The notes under the pieces were generated by a model. It saw nothing but the letters and a program-made list of their open reading frames with translations. It searched no databases and was not told the origin of the DNA. Shown here piece after piece: positions 1-12,080 of a stretch of 64,000 nucleotides of DNA; positions within the stretch are counted from its first letter, which is position 1; each line of letters starts with the position of its first letter. The position numbers and the translations under genes were made by a program. This DNA comes from Carposina sasakii. Lineage: Eukaryota > Arthropoda > Insecta > Lepidoptera > Carposinidae. Location of the stretch: positions 310,001 to 374,000 of the forward strand of contig CP053171.1 in the NCBI GenBank assembly GCA_014607495.2. The letters run 5' to 3'.

Positions 1-1220
1 CAAAAAATACAAGTGTAGGTTATAATAATCACGGAGTATTGTAATAAATAATTAAACTTTACTTACGTTTGTCGGTTTTGTTTTATCCTAGGTTTCGTGT
101 TGTTTGTTATTACTAGAGAGAGTACCTAAGTAGCCGGTATTTAGGTATCTACCTACGCGCTGGTACGGTGTGTCTTTAGCATAACAGCTATTTTTAAATA
201 GAATGTGATTGAAGCTTGAGTAGGTACCTAAACGAACCATATCTTAACTAATGTATTGAACATTAGTCTCGGTAAATGTGCGAGAGATGGCGCGCGCGCG
301 ATGCTTGTCGGCTGGTCAAAGGATACCGCTCGAGTTCGCGTACAGGTTCAAGGGCGGGCAGCGTTACACGTGCCACTTTCTAGCGTAGTAGCGTTCGGAT
401 TTCGATACCTAAATGCTAAAACAGACGAATTTCTTTCTGTTGTTACGTTAATTTTGACAATGGTGTTTAATTAATTTTCCGTTATTTATGTTATGTGTGA
501 CTTCGTCATTTTATTAAACTTGAAGAAGTTATTGATGAAGAAGTTTGTGATTCGTGATTTTTGTCCTAGAAAAGGTACTTACCTACTTACTTACTCGATT
601 GTAACTTAGCTTAGTTAGCTCGAAAGAGCCTAAATTAAGGATGTTTCCCGCGTATCGCGTAGGTAGTCAATAGTACCTACTACTATTATTAATAATTTAC
701 ACAGTACGTACTGTACTTTCAAGTTAGTGTGCCTACTCGTACCTAGCTAGGTTATTGCTGTATGTTATGATGATTAGTAAGAAATAGACACTGGAAACTG
801 GAGAAGTTTCGATCGATAGCCGGCAAGAGCCCGACCGGGCAATCAGCTGATCGCTAGCGAACCACGTTCCTGTCATACCTAGTAGGTATTGTGCACCATC
901 TCTCATTTGTGTGTCCTCGAACTTTTCCACTAAGAATACGATCGTAAATGTAGGTAGGTACCTACTTAATTAATAATAAGAACTAACTTTTTTGTGTTAG
1001 TAACAAAGTAGTAGTTTTGTCTTAGCTGGATTTTTCGTGTTGGTTGTTGCTGCCAGTGTAGCCTAGTGTAGGTTTCTAGGTTAGCCTAGGTAGTGTGCTT
1101 CGCGCGAGAAGCTAGAGTAGAACTACTCGTAGCATTACCCACCGCGCGCTGTAACTTTTGCCTTGGATTTTTGATAGGAAATGTTTGGAATTTAACCAAC
1201 GTTTCTTCGGGAAAGATGTT
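1..1220. other. Intergenic stretch without recognised genes
   Basis: I see no convincing gene here. The sequence is rich in short TACCTA-type runs. A 72-codon ORF at 256-474 has a small CG-rich start but no recognisable domain, so I do not call it. Confidence 0.5.
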
Positions 1221-1224
1221 TGTT

Positions 1225-1390
1225 AGTCATGCCTACATGCATTTCTGCCAAAAAATGCTACTTGATAAGTAGACTTTAGACCTCAATATCTTGGAAACCA
1301 GACACTTCCCAGGTATGCTTCCATGGAGAAAAATGTTCGTGATGATGAGGAGAATGCGTGGTATTCAAAAACGTTGACGACCAAAAAATA
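1225..1390 (+). repeat. Dispersed repeat family A, partial copy
   Basis: This matches the 3' part of the family found at 15770-16077, 18463-18780 and (reversed) 41100-41735. It shares the stretches around ggaaaccagacacttccca, tccatggagaaaaatg and the terminal gttgacgaccaaaaaa. Confidence 0.6.
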
Positions 1391-1499
1391 CCCTGTATGT
1401 ATATGTATGGTTCCCAGATCTCTCTCTGATTGGGCCACAAATTATAGTAGGTACTAAAATATATGTGTTTAATATAAAATTATTAATAAAGAAATGGAA

Positions 1500-1575
1500 T
1501 TCACCCGAGCGGGAATCAAACCCACGACCACTGCATACCGAGCCAGTCGCTCTAACCACTGAGTTACCGGGTCAA
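1500..1575 (-). repeat. tRNA-like SINE head or tRNA pseudogene
   Basis: Read on the minus strand, this stretch folds much like a tRNA. There is a D-arm-like CTC..GAG, a T-arm of GTGGG/CCCGC around TTTGATT (a B-box-like GGTTTGATTCC), and matching ACCCG/CGGGT ends. The anticodon stem is imperfect. It is more likely the head of a tRNA-derived SINE than a working tRNA gene, because similar heads occur at 14221 and 59108. Confidence 0.5.
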
Positions 1576-1892
1576 TTACTCGGATGACGAATTTTACCAT
1601 CTCTTTTCTAAATTACATATTGGCAACGTTATATGTGTTTACATTGCATGCAACGGCATTACGTTTTAAAAATAATCAGATAACAAATAGAATTAACCTT
1701 AATAACGTAAGACTACACATGTGATGACTTTACGATGATGATGAACAGGTTTGGATGGAATTTTACGATTTGGAAATTGAAGAAAGTGAAGATTAAATAA
1801 CTTTTTGGTAACCGTAAGTTAGTTGGGGTGCAAGATTAGTGAATTATCTTGTCTTTATAGTGTTGGGTCAAAATATACATATATATACACAT

Positions 1893-2060
1893 TGTTGCAT
1901 TCCCCAAAATGAGGTAGCCAGAACTGTAGAATCATAAAGGACATCCTGGGGACAGATTTAAGTAGTGTACAGGTTCCTTAGACGACTCTTATAACATGCG
2001 CGAAAAGAGATGCAGCTCACGTATTCTTGTACGAGTCAATCCCCGCGTCCCCACAGGCTA
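1893..2060 (+). repeat. SINE-like family B (gtagccagaactg), plus copy
   Basis: This is one of about a dozen copies in the window. Landmarks in order are the gtagccagaactgtagaat start, a central block, gactcttataacatgcgcg, and agatgcagctcacgtattc near the end. Confidence 0.7.
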
Positions 2061-2639
2061 TGAAAATAATATAACGTATAAACATCTAAAAAGATTGACT
2101 TTGATTTGAAATCAAAGACTATTGTTGAGTTTAGCTACAATAATAATAAAAAAATACTTGTTTTTCAATTAGGTACCTACAATATAGCTAAATTTCACGT
2201 AGGCAGGTATTACACTGATTATCTAATTGTGTTCATAATGCTGACTTATCTAATATTTAACAATGGTATATATACGTGTTGCAAAGGCATGAAATTTTTC
2301 AAAGAACAAACACTGAAAAATTACAAAATTTTATAACACATTGCAGTACGATCTAATAAATTTTACAATCATAATTAAATAGGTCATAGTACATAACCGA
2401 CTTAGTTATAAAGAAAATATGAAATAATTTGTAACACTGATTTACCGGAAGACATGTAAATTTGACCTGTAAATAATTATTATTGTAAAATGATAAGTAT
2501 CAAAAGAAAGAAATACGGTCACTGGGAGTGGGTTTACAGATAAACAGATCTATTTGATTATATTGATAATTATTATTATTAATTATTAATACCAGCCTTT
2601 ACCTGCAACTTCGTCCAAGTGGCCGAAAATCATAGCCTA

Positions 2640-2864
2640 CTAGTGGACGCCCGCGATTTCGTCTGCGTGGACTGCAGAAAATGTCGAAATTATCCGAAAT
2701 AAAAATGTTTTCCCGGGATAAAAAGTAGCCTATGTGTTATTCTGATATTCAAGCTATATTATTGTGAAATTTTATAAAAATCCATTCGGTAGTTTTTGCG
2801 TGAAAGATCAACAAACATCCTTACATACATACATCCTCACAAACTTTCTCGCTTATAAGTAGGA
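2640..2864 (-). mobile_element. Short non-autonomous Helitron
   Basis: On the minus strand the element begins TCCTACTTATAAG and ends GGGCGTCCACTAG. It lies between a host A and T with no target duplication, which is the Helitron pattern (5' TC, 3' CTAG, A^T target). A short GAC/GTC hairpin precedes the CTAG end. It belongs to the same family as 41288-41573. Confidence 0.7.
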
Positions 2865-2879
2865 TGTATTAATTGTATT

Positions 2880-3099
2880 TAGTGTTACCGCTTGATAGTC
2901 CACGTATCGATACGTATCGATAGACTATCGATAGTTGGGTCAAAACAATAGTATCGATAGTCCTAAGTTTAGTATTGCTGTGTGTCAATAGAATTGCCCC
3001 TCACGGAGCTATCGATAGTATCGATATGCCTATCGATATTATAGATGATTTTCGAGGTCAACTATCGATAGTCAAACTATCGATAGTTCGGCAACACTA
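2880..3099. mobile_element. hAT-type MITE carrying nine TATCGATA sites
   Basis: The 220-bp element has 11-bp inverted ends (TAGTGTTACCG and CGGCAACACTA) and is flanked by an exact 8-bp duplication, attgtatt, at 2872-2879 and 3100-3107. The 8-bp target duplication and TAGTGTT-type ends are typical of hAT elements. The interior holds nine exact TATCGATA palindromes, starting at 2905, 2915, 2926, 2952, 3010, 3019, 3031, 3063 and 3078. It has no coding capacity. Confidence 0.85.
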
Positions 3100-3139
3100 A
3101 TTGTATTATTCTAATGTATAAACAATACAAAACGTATAT

Positions 3140-3360
3140 CGTACGCGAAATGGAAATAGCCCACAATAGAGAGGACCACAAAAATTGAGATCGAAATAGA
3201 AAAATTAATTCGCGATTATTTTTCTAGATTAAAATGAACATTCCTAAGTTGTTTACGAATTCTCTATACTATTTGAAAAAATAAAAAAGTGATTTCGAGT
3301 CTCAAGTTTTGTAGATAGGTTAAATTCTGTACAATTGGTTATTTTTAAGGCTTTCGTTTA
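3140..3360. repeat. Decayed copy of the TA-flanked MITE family
   Basis: Fragments such as aaatagcccac, gtgatttcgagtctcaa and gtagataggtt match the better copies at 13532-13957 and 43836-44103. No ends can be placed. Confidence 0.45.
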
Positions 3361-3455
3361 ACATACCTCTTACGTTGCACCTAGAAGGTACTATAGAAGT
3401 AAATGGTTAACTATAGAAGGTACCTGAAATTTTAAACTTTATTATTGTTCTTCAA

Positions 3456-3715
3456 CCTATTGCAGTTACTGCTGGACGTAGGCCTCCCCCAGGGCACGCC
3501 ACAAGGCTACTACCATAGGGGGGTTTTTGCCCATAGTCACCACGCTGGGCAAGCGTAGGCGGGTGGATGACCGCAGTCTGATTTTTGGGCTATGTAGTCA
3601 AAATGGGAGGCGCTGCTGCCCACCTCTCGGAAGCTTTTAATCGCTTCGTACGATACCCACGGTCAGGAATGGGCTGGTACAAACTCTACTCTGCCGGCAC
3701 CACGCGGCATCATTA
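3456..3715 (+). repeat. SINE-like family C (ctggacgtaggcctc), plus copy
   Basis: The copy runs from cctattgcagttactgctgg through the conserved gtaggcctcccccagggcac to ctactctgccggcaccacg. This family is abundant in Lepidoptera in my experience; seven copies lie in this window. Confidence 0.75.
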
Positions 3716-3779
3716 TACCCTATCCTCCACAAAAAGGAGATTGCCCCAATTAACTAGAAACAAGTCCATTTGATTTTCC

Positions 3780-4500
3780 GGTCCAAATGAGATAGGTTCA
3801 ATGTCACCTGCCGACGACAGACAGATCACTGAACCGAGTTCAATACTCGACTGCAGTTAATGTGGAATACAGTTAGTCCATCACTGTTATATAACTTGGG
3901 TTTGCCAAAATTGTTTAATTTTTTTTGCGGCAGATGTAAACTAGGCTGTTTTTCGTAAACTTTAATGTCGCAGGAATATTTCCAGGAGGTATACCAACTA
4001 ATTGTCGTTATCTTGAGTGCGTTTGCTGGATGAAATGTTTTCTAGAGATAAGTATGTTCTTGTAAACGGTCTTTGTTAATTAATTGTGTTGTTATCATAG
4101 ACTTATATATTACTGTTATTCTCTGTGCAATGAAAATTTTATTTATTTCAAAATAACTACAAATATGTCGCCCTTAAACCTACTAACCTATTGAAGCTAC
4201 AGCGATATACAATAATATTTTAATCACAAATAAAAATATTCTCATAAAATTCCTTGGATCAAGCGGCCATTACAATTTTATTAGTCAAGTGTTAACGCTC
4301 TCGCACATGATTCATACTGATAGTACTTATCAAATTAACCTGATAGTTAATGTCCTTGGTAAAATCAATCAGTTAAGTATCTATATATAGTAGGTGAACC
4401 TACTACATAAACCAAATTGGGGATGTGCTAAGAAAAGGGCTAGTCAAGATCGTTGAAGAACTTAATGAATGTGGATGAGGCGAAAGAGGTATGTTTGGGT
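3780..4500. other. Intergenic AT-rich DNA
   Basis: I see no gene, repeat with readable ends, or RNA feature in this block. Confidence 0.5.
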
Positions 4501-4704
4501 TATACTAAATGGAGATCTGTAGTCTCTGCCTACCCCTATGGGATATAATAGGCGTGAGGTTATATATGTACTTACTTATGTAAGATCTATCCATCATAAA
4601 ATATGAGTAAACCGAAAATTCCTGGCAGAGGCTTAAAAGATGGGCTATTTCTGAAGCGTAGAAAAGTGGGTTATAAAATCTAAGACGTTCATCGGAAAAA
4701 CTTA

Positions 4705-4972
4705 AACCATATCTAATTTGGCCGCGTGGTGCCGGCATGGTAGAATTCGTACCACCCCATGTCTGCTCGTGGGTATCGTACGAGGCGATTAAGGGTTTCC
4801 GAGAGGTGGGCAGCAGCGCCTCCCGTGTTGACAACATGGTCCAAAAATACAAACTGCGGTCACCAACCCGCCTGCCCAGCGTGGTGACTATGGGCAAATA
4901 CCCACCATGACTGTCTTGTGGCGTGCCCTGGGGGAGGCCTACCTCCAGCAATGGACTGCAATAGGCTGATAA
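4705..4972 (-). repeat. SINE-like family C, minus copy
   Basis: This is the reversed copy, from cgcgtggtgccggcatggta to tggactgcaataggctgat, followed by a short gatgat run. The ORF at 4505-4951 on the minus strand is only this repeat read through. Confidence 0.75.
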
Positions 4973-4984
4973 TGATGATATCTT

Positions 4985-6080
4985 ATTTTAATTTATTATT
5001 ATCGAAATTTACCATCACGATAAATATTTTCTTAAATCTAGTCCAATAATATCATGGAATGGTTACTTAATATTCAAAATATTAACAAATCGGTGTAGTG
5101 AGAATTTGGGCGTACTCGTTTGTAACTAATTCTGATTTCATAGTTACACTTACAACATATTTTATTGTGTATTTGGTCATAATATCGATAATCTGACGTA
5201 AGTTAGCCACAACATTATTTCATTTCGACTTTGTCGAAAATAACATTATTTTCAGAGCTTAAATCGGCCATGTTCTTTTATTTCGTAAATACATACAGGT
5301 ACCACTTTGGTTTAGACCGGTACTAAACCATGAATTATCCTACTATATGGGCCTTACTAATAAAAAATTTACTAAATATAAGCTATACAACGTTTAATTA
5401 ATCATGGGATAAGGGCAGGAAGACGATGAAAAAAATAATTTCACAGATATTTCTGTTTATTTTGCTGTCGAAAGTCATGTTTTTTTTACGAGGATGTGAT
5501 ATTACGCGCGGTTTATTAGCACAGGAAATGTCAACGTTTTGTAAGAATAAAAGATATTTGTATGTCTGTCACTCTTTGATGCAAAAGCTATTGAACTTAG
5601 AGTTATACGACGTATATATCAGGATAAAACATAGACACTACAACACCCCTGGTAAACAGCGTCTCTGGCATAAAGGTTATTTTAGCTGAGGAGCATTTGA
5701 GTGTGACTCAACAACTTTGAATATCGGGCTCAACAAAACTTTGACCGACTTTTACAAAAATAATCATTATATAATACGGAAGCTATACCATGTGGAAGTC
5801 ATAAACTACTTTTGACAACACTTTATTAACAGTCTAACGCGAGTTGCGGTGAAATTCGCATCTTATAAGCTGGCAGGTGCTATAAGTGTGCCAATGGCTT
5901 TCATTTATATAGCTATTTCGAAGGAGTTTTTCTAGTTTGTCCGTTTTACTTGTAAATGTATGGAGAAAATCCGAGACCGTCTGTATAATACTCCTTATAT
6001 GTGGCTAGACGTTTTCTAAAGTTAATTTCTTTGATTGTAGAGACTGAGTTGTTTAGTTCTGGTTCTGTATATGCATATTA
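4985..6080. other. Intergenic AT-rich DNA
   Basis: There is no recognisable feature. An 87-codon ORF at 5426-5689 begins with a hydrophobic stretch, but it has no homology I recognise and no supporting context. Confidence 0.45.
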
Positions 6081-6089
6081 ACCAACTGT

Positions 6090-6300
6090 CACTTAGCTCG
6101 TGCCTCGGAAAGCACGTAAGGTCCTGCGCCTGATCTCTCTCCAGTCGTGTCGGCTTTCCGTCCCATCGGACTATGACAGTAACGGTATAGAGAGTGCATC
6201 TGTGTTTGCGCACACACTATAATATCTCCTGCGTACCTGGCCAATCTCCGTAGAGATTGGTCGCCTTGGCCGAAATACGGTCGGAGATCATCATCATTAA
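6090..6300 (+). repeat. Dispersed repeat family D, copy 1
   Basis: This stretch shares near-identical sequence with 26925-27160 and, reversed, with 58850-59085. It starts at tagctcgtgcctcggaaagc and ends in a short atcatcat tail after tacggtcggag. The two overlapping minus ORFs here are repeat shadows. Confidence 0.75.
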
Positions 6301-6364
6301 CCAACTAGAATAAACATGTTAGAGATCTCTGAATTGCATACACTAAATACTCACGTCTGTGTTT

Positions 6365-6535
6365 GCACAATGGGGTAGCAAGAACTACAGAATCACGAAG
6401 GAAATCTTGTAAGCACGTTTGGTATAGCGGAGCTCAGATGGAAATAGATTAGTAACAAGTTGCTAGCTCATCAGCTGAGAGGACGCCCCTGAGTTCCTTA
6501 GTCGGATACGATACACCGAAAAAAACCGTAAGGTA
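6365..6535 (+). repeat. SINE-like family B, plus copy
   Basis: The copy starts near atggggtagcaagaactacag and carries the aagttgctagctcatc and gagttccttagtcg blocks. It is truncated at the end, before the agatgcagctg block. Confidence 0.65.
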
Positions 6536-6539
6536 TGAG

Positions 6540-7725
6540 CTTAGCCTAAAGTATTAGAAGTCTATTAAATTAAAGTTTTAAGAATATAGTTGCAAACTTT
6601 CTTCCTTAACTTAATTTTACTATCATTAGTCAAATCCTCAAGCAATAAACGATATCAATTAATTTAGCAGCAATTATTTTAAAAGCCATAAAAATATACA
6701 TAAACAAAAGCTCCGCCTACTGACCATAAACAAGATGAAAGTTTCTTTTTTTTTTTAAAAGCCATCAACATGCGACGAGAGATGGAATAAGTGAAAGTGG
6801 TTTTAACATGATCAGTAGCGAAGAGCTACAATGGTGAATGAATGAATATATTGATGATTTATTAAAAGGTGCTCAGGTAATAAATCATGACGATACGAGA
6901 AAATGGTGATGTAATTTGATAGAGTGACATATTGTTATTTATTTGATCATTGTTAGTAACACTACAATCAATATTATAAAATTGTTCCGTCACGTAACTT
7001 GTCATTGATGATTTACATCATAAACGTAGCTGTGGGATTTCCTAAAGGATCCTGCAAATGTATATATCAATGTATCTGATTTGTGATCTAGCAGTACTGG
7101 CTTCCTCGATAGATACTGTCTTTTAAAGGTTTAATACATATATATCTTGTTTATTAGCTAAGACAATAAGTGAAAAAAGTATTTAAAAATACCCGGGTAC
7201 GTACATTTTTTTGCCCTAGTGTCACGACTTAGACTGATCTAATGTTACCTCTCAAGCTCATGTAAAAAGCCGTTTAGGCTCTCTAGAGCGTGCAAAGATA
7301 ACCCCTTCTTTTGGCGCAGTCGAATAAAAATATGTAAAAAAGAGCTCCGTTCCCGTATTGTCTACATATCCTTATTTCATTCAATGACAACGGTTCTAAA
7401 GTAGGATAATCACTACAAGTTTGAACAGAAACAGGGATAGGAATTGTGATTCAGAAACTGTGAAGTGTTTTGAAGAGCGCATAACGAGTCAAGTTATTTT
7501 AAACCAGGTTAGTTATGTTGTTATAGCGTTGCGCACTTGACATGGAAAACCTAAACCGGAGAATTTGATCATGAAGATAACAGAGTGTGGAATCTTGGAA
7601 TAATAAAAAACATATTTTTTACAAGATCTTATGATACCATGTATCCTATGATAGCAGAAAAATAAATGCATTGTATTGTTTTTCTTATCCACATCTCTGA
7701 TAGTGCTACCAACAGATGTTATTCA
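6540..7725. other. Intergenic DNA without recognised features
   Basis: The stretch is AT-rich and has no coding frame of note. Confidence 0.5.
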
Positions 7726-7727
7726 TA

Positions 7728-7832
7728 AGTAACCAGGTTACCTGGTAGAGAATGCCTTGCAAGGCATTAAGCTCGCCCTTGTACATGTGTTTTTTGCTGT
7801 AGTACAATAAAGAATTTTATCTATCTATCTAT
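7728..7832 (+). repeat. LINE 3' tail relic with (TATC)n end
   Basis: The block from ggttacctggtagagaatgc to acaataaagaatttta, followed by a short tetranucleotide run (atctatctatct), looks like the 3' end of a non-LTR retrotransposon of the type common in Lepidoptera. No coding part is attached. Confidence 0.45.
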
Positions 7833-7924
7833 GCATTATCCCCAAAGTTTTGACAGAAATACTAGTACATATGTAAAACACATACAATTTTTTTACTAGC
7901 TAGCCATATAATGATATTTACAAA

Positions 7925-8105
7925 TTAACAGTATTTACTCTTTTGTTACACTACACCCTGTGGGTTGTTAAGTAATTCTCCATAATTTTCTCTCTGTAAA
8001 TAAACATGTGATTTCGAAACCCTATTTTCATATCATAATATCTTGCTATTTTCATAGCATTCAGCTTGATTTATCCCTTCTCTTACACCCTGTATAGAAA
8101 CCGAG
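7925..8105. repeat. Decayed TA-flanked MITE fragments
   Basis: The stretch aaataaacatgtgatttcga and two acaccctgt motifs match the family at 13532 and 43836. The ends are not clear. Confidence 0.4.
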
Positions 8106-8628
8106 TTATTAAACTATCTAACAGATGTGCACCATTACTTTTTAAAGTAAAATTTTCAACATACAGACTTACAGTTATTTAAAATGTACATACAAAGTCA
8201 GTTATATACACAAATGACGATGATTAAAAAAAAAAAAAAAATGTATCTCGATCCGTTATTCCAGCTCTCATGGCATAACGGTGGAAAATATTGCTACCTC
8301 ATTGTGCACCTTATCTTCATAGATATAAAATCGCTAGTGTAAGCATTTCTAGATGGAATCTGCTATTCACTATGGGTGGTATGTGAATGCGAGTGTGTGA
8401 ACGATTTTAAATCGATTAATGTACTGAGATGTGAGATTATTGCGATTGTTCTCGAAGGAATCGGTTTAGAAATGCATTCTATTTACATAATGCATCTTGG
8501 TGAATAAGTATACAGAGATTAAATCTATGGGTGTATAACTAAACTTAGAACGCTGTAGGGAAAAATCGAAAAAATAATATTATATATGGACACACTTGCT
8601 ACTTATTCTTTAATCTTGAGATGAATTA

Positions 8629-8880
8629 ATTATTCACTATGGGTGCGCCCACCACCGGGCCCTACACCCTCCACTGACCCTCGGATCTGATAACTCATAA
8701 TTGCGACAACAGGCACTTGCACTAACTACAATCGCCATGAGAAACCAGACCCGAGCACCTAGCATGCAAGACGATACATTGCACCATTCCGAAATCAAAA
8801 ACTAGATAAATAATCTACATATGTTTCGCCAACAACCGTGGCATCCTCAGGATTATAGAAATTAATAAATTAGTAAACCA
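8629..8880 (+). repeat. Dispersed repeat family E, copy 1
   Basis: About 250 bp is nearly identical to 56688-56935. Both copies start at attcactatgggtg and pass through ccgggccctacaccctcc and caacaaccgtggcatcctca. They end in attataga plus short att/agta repeats. Both copies stop at about the same points, so this is a discrete element. No inverted ends are visible. Confidence 0.75.
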
Positions 8881-8884
8881 CTAA

Positions 8885-9480
8885 TTATTATGAAACTCTA
8901 AAACCCAACACATTACTTACACAGAATTAACTACCCTCTACTAAGTATTAAAAAATATATAAATAATTACCCACCATTATTTATATTTCAAATAAATATA
9001 TACTATTTGTGCACACAAACCAAATAGTATTGGGTGAATTAATTAAATTTAAATGAAAAAATTCAAAAATTCACCAAAATATTGATAAATTAGTAAAGAA
9101 AAACAAGGATGTATGCAACAACATATTCCATTGCCCACAAAAACAAAAATTGTTATTGACATTGACAAGCCACTACATTCTAAGGTTACTGTTTATGGAT
9201 TCGGCGGGAAAAGCTGGAAGGGTGCAGGTGTAATTTTCTTGTGAAAATAAAAAATTATTTGTAAATGGCTTGCATGAGTCCGTAAAGTGATGTTTTCTGG
9301 TAGATAAGTTATATTTTGATTACTTGTGATGTGAATCTAGTGCGTGTGCATGGTTTTATGAGCAGGTAAGCCGAGTAAAACTTTAGCCGGAATATGATCT
9401 CTTAATGGGCCCATGTAATTTGTTTCTGCAATTATTTTTCATTTTGACTAACTTTACACTTGTTCTTGAGGATTTTCCCG
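8885..9480. other. Intergenic AT-rich DNA
   Basis: No feature is recognised. Confidence 0.45.
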
Positions 9481-9484
9481 ACGT

Positions 9485-9613
9485 TTCTACTCATCATCAT
9501 CATTATCATCCATCATAAATTCAGAAATCATTTACTAAAGACAATGGCTGCATGGGCTTAGTTCCCCTTGCCTTTCCTTCGGGATAAACTAAACAAAAAA
9601 AAAAAAAAAAAGG
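9485..9613 (+). repeat. Retroposon relic with (ATC)n run and poly(A) tail
   Basis: An atcatcatcattatcatc run is followed by a GC-richer core (atggctgcatgggcttagtt) and an 18-A tail, the layout of a retroposed element. Confidence 0.4.
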
Positions 9614-9940
9614 TTACTGTTTATTTATTTATGTTTATTAATGTTTGAACTTCCGAATTGTAACGCCTAATACAATTTCATTTATGAATTAATTACTTTT
9701 ACCAAACATGATATTTGTTTTTGTTAATCTGAATTGATGGACATATACCTAGGTATATTATAACTAAACTCAGAGAAAACACAAACTTTTTTTAAAAAAA
9801 TGCTAGACCCTATAAAAAGCAAAACATAACTTTTAACACTACGTAAGTACCAACTAAAGCATGTTACACTATCTACTCGGGACTTTGTGTCACCTTTATG
9901 TCGGAGGCATAACCGCTAATTTTGAACTGCAAATGGTTAT

Positions 9941-10295
9941 CTTGAACTGCTGTTGATCGTACCTATGAAATTTTTGATAAAATTTTGTCGCGTCGGGGGA
10001 CCGCTTTAATTTATTAGTCTAACGTTAGAAGCACACGTTAAGAAGTCCTCAATACCATTGTTATACAAATATAATTGTAATAGCTTACTTCACTTTAATT
10101 CTGATTACCTACTTACTTTAAAACATTATGTATAAATATATATTTTTGTTTAGATAGGTGATTTTTTTTATACGAATGTTGTGATTAGGTAGGACTCATT
10201 TGATTTAGGTAAGTTTTTTTGAAGGTAAAAAGCGGTCCCCCGACGCGACAGAATTCAATAAAAAATTTCATACGTACGGTCAACAGCAGGCCAAG
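9941..10295. mobile_element. Foldback MITE with 67-bp inverted arms
   Basis: Arms 9941-10007 and 10229-10295 are inverted, imperfect copies (both contain gcgtcgggggaccgc in one orientation) around an AT-rich spacer of about 220 bp. No clear target duplication is seen. The ORF at 10219-10437 starts in the right arm and is not a gene. Confidence 0.6.
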
Positions 10296-10299
10296 ATCC

Positions 10300-12070
10300 G
10301 CCCATCCCATTTCCAGCATCAGGTCCTCGTCAATTAGAACTATGAAGAGAAAGAGTCAAGACAAATTCAACGAGCCCAAACTCGATGGGTTTACTAAAAG
10401 GCAGTCCAGGGTTACGTCTCCTATCTTTGAGCCCTAACAGAATTGCTTTGAATTTATCAAATTGAATCTATCCATGTTCGTCAAAAGCCGAAAATTGCGT
10501 AACGGTAACGCGCTGTCAATTAAAACCTAACAAATGTTTACAGAAATGGAAAAAGATGATAATTTAAAGATTACGGTACGCCCAGTAAAAAGTAATGAAC
10601 CAACGACATCTGTCTGTCATTGAAGTCGAATTTATTTTGTCGTGGGAATGATTGAGAATCTTTAATCTATTCCGTCAAGCGATAGACATTTGCAAAAGGA
10701 GTAAATAAAGTTTACCTTTAGGAGAATCGGCCTATTTTGGTTTATTTTAGATAAAGTCATTTACTCGGTCAACTTCAATACGAGAAATCAAAAAGAATCT
10801 CGGATTTATTTATTTCTAATTTGAAAATTTGTATGAAAACAATTGAAGATTAAATCTGAGATATGCAAAAAATCTCTCAAGATCAATTGTAGAAATTGGC
10901 TGTAAATATTGTGTTGAATCCTTATTAAAATTTTGAAAATGAATATACAAACAATGCAATAGTTTTACATTATTAATTAATATAGAGGTATTGATAATAT
11001 TATAATTAACCATAACGATAAAATTATATTAACTAAGAACGTAGAAAACATTTTCAAAGAATTTACCTTTGTCTTACGTTTTAGACATTCTTCTTTGAAT
11101 ACACATAATTTAATAGGAAACAGTACATAAACAGTAAACAGACTCACTTTCGCATTTACTAAGGAAACAACACCGATAGTTTTTCACCAATCTGCAGAAA
11201 AATGGAATTAATTTACATTCAATAAAGTCGAGTGCACATGACATTAGTCACGCAGTGACGATATAACTGACATCGAAACACGCTATATTCCATTCCAATA
11301 ATTAAGTCACACAGATTTTTCTCGAACTAAATGAAATTATATGATACAGCGGTACAGCAGTAAGACACTAGCGCCTACGTTTGACGACTTTATTGATGAA
11401 GTGAGATACAGTAGCTGTAAGATTAACGTCAAAATTCGCGAGTAGAAAGAATCTCTGCGTTTTGTAGAAAATATTTTAACTGTGATTCCTTTCTTGAAAG
11501 TTGATTGGTAGTTTTAGGTAGATGTCACGCGGAGTCTATTAGGCAGAAATTGACGAAGTGTTAGAAAAATTATATCTTAAAGATTTTTACGAAGTACTTA
11601 AGCGTATAAAAAACATTCCTTTAAAAAAATGCATAGTATTCTTATAAGGAACATGTATAGGTCGTCTAACCTTACTTCCGTACCAAAATTATGTCATCCT
11701 TTCATGCCACTGAACCGATTAAAATAAATTTTGGCACACACAAAACTTAGACCCTGAGAATTTACAGTCCACGCATACGAAGTCGCGGGTTAACTACAAT
11801 GTGAACTAACCTTAATAGCTTGTTTTAAAAATGTCTTGTTCTTTCTTTTAATTACGGTAAGCCTTTTTGCCGTTTTACTCATTACCGCCAGTCACCGCCT
11901 CGTGATTGAGGAAAGGAATTCCGCTTTTTGTGAACTATTTAGCTATTTACCGATGGAAATGAAAACGAACATGTGATTTAATGACAGTTTAATTGGGCAT
12001 TAACGTATGACTGTTTCTATACATTGGTTAATAACTATTATAGTAAAGAAGGAACTGAACTAAAATAAAG
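10300..12070. other. Intergenic AT-rich DNA
   Basis: The 5' part (10300-10440) carries a dispersed repeat fragment around gagcccaaactcgatgggtt. The rest shows no gene or element with readable ends. Confidence 0.45.
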
Positions 12071-12080
12071 GTACTTATTG

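Noticed and set aside
256..474. 72-codon plus-strand ORF near the left edge
   Set aside because: It has no recognisable motif, no splice or promoter context, and is short for chance in this region.
1500..1575. Functional tRNA gene on the minus strand
   Set aside because: The anticodon stem is imperfect and the acceptor stem mismatched; it fits a tRNA-derived SINE head better.
4505..4951. 148-codon minus ORF
   Set aside because: It is a read-through of the SINE-like family C copy; the same residues recur at other copies of the repeat.
10219..10437. Basic 72-codon ORF
   Set aside because: It starts in the right arm of a foldback MITE and continues into a dispersed repeat.
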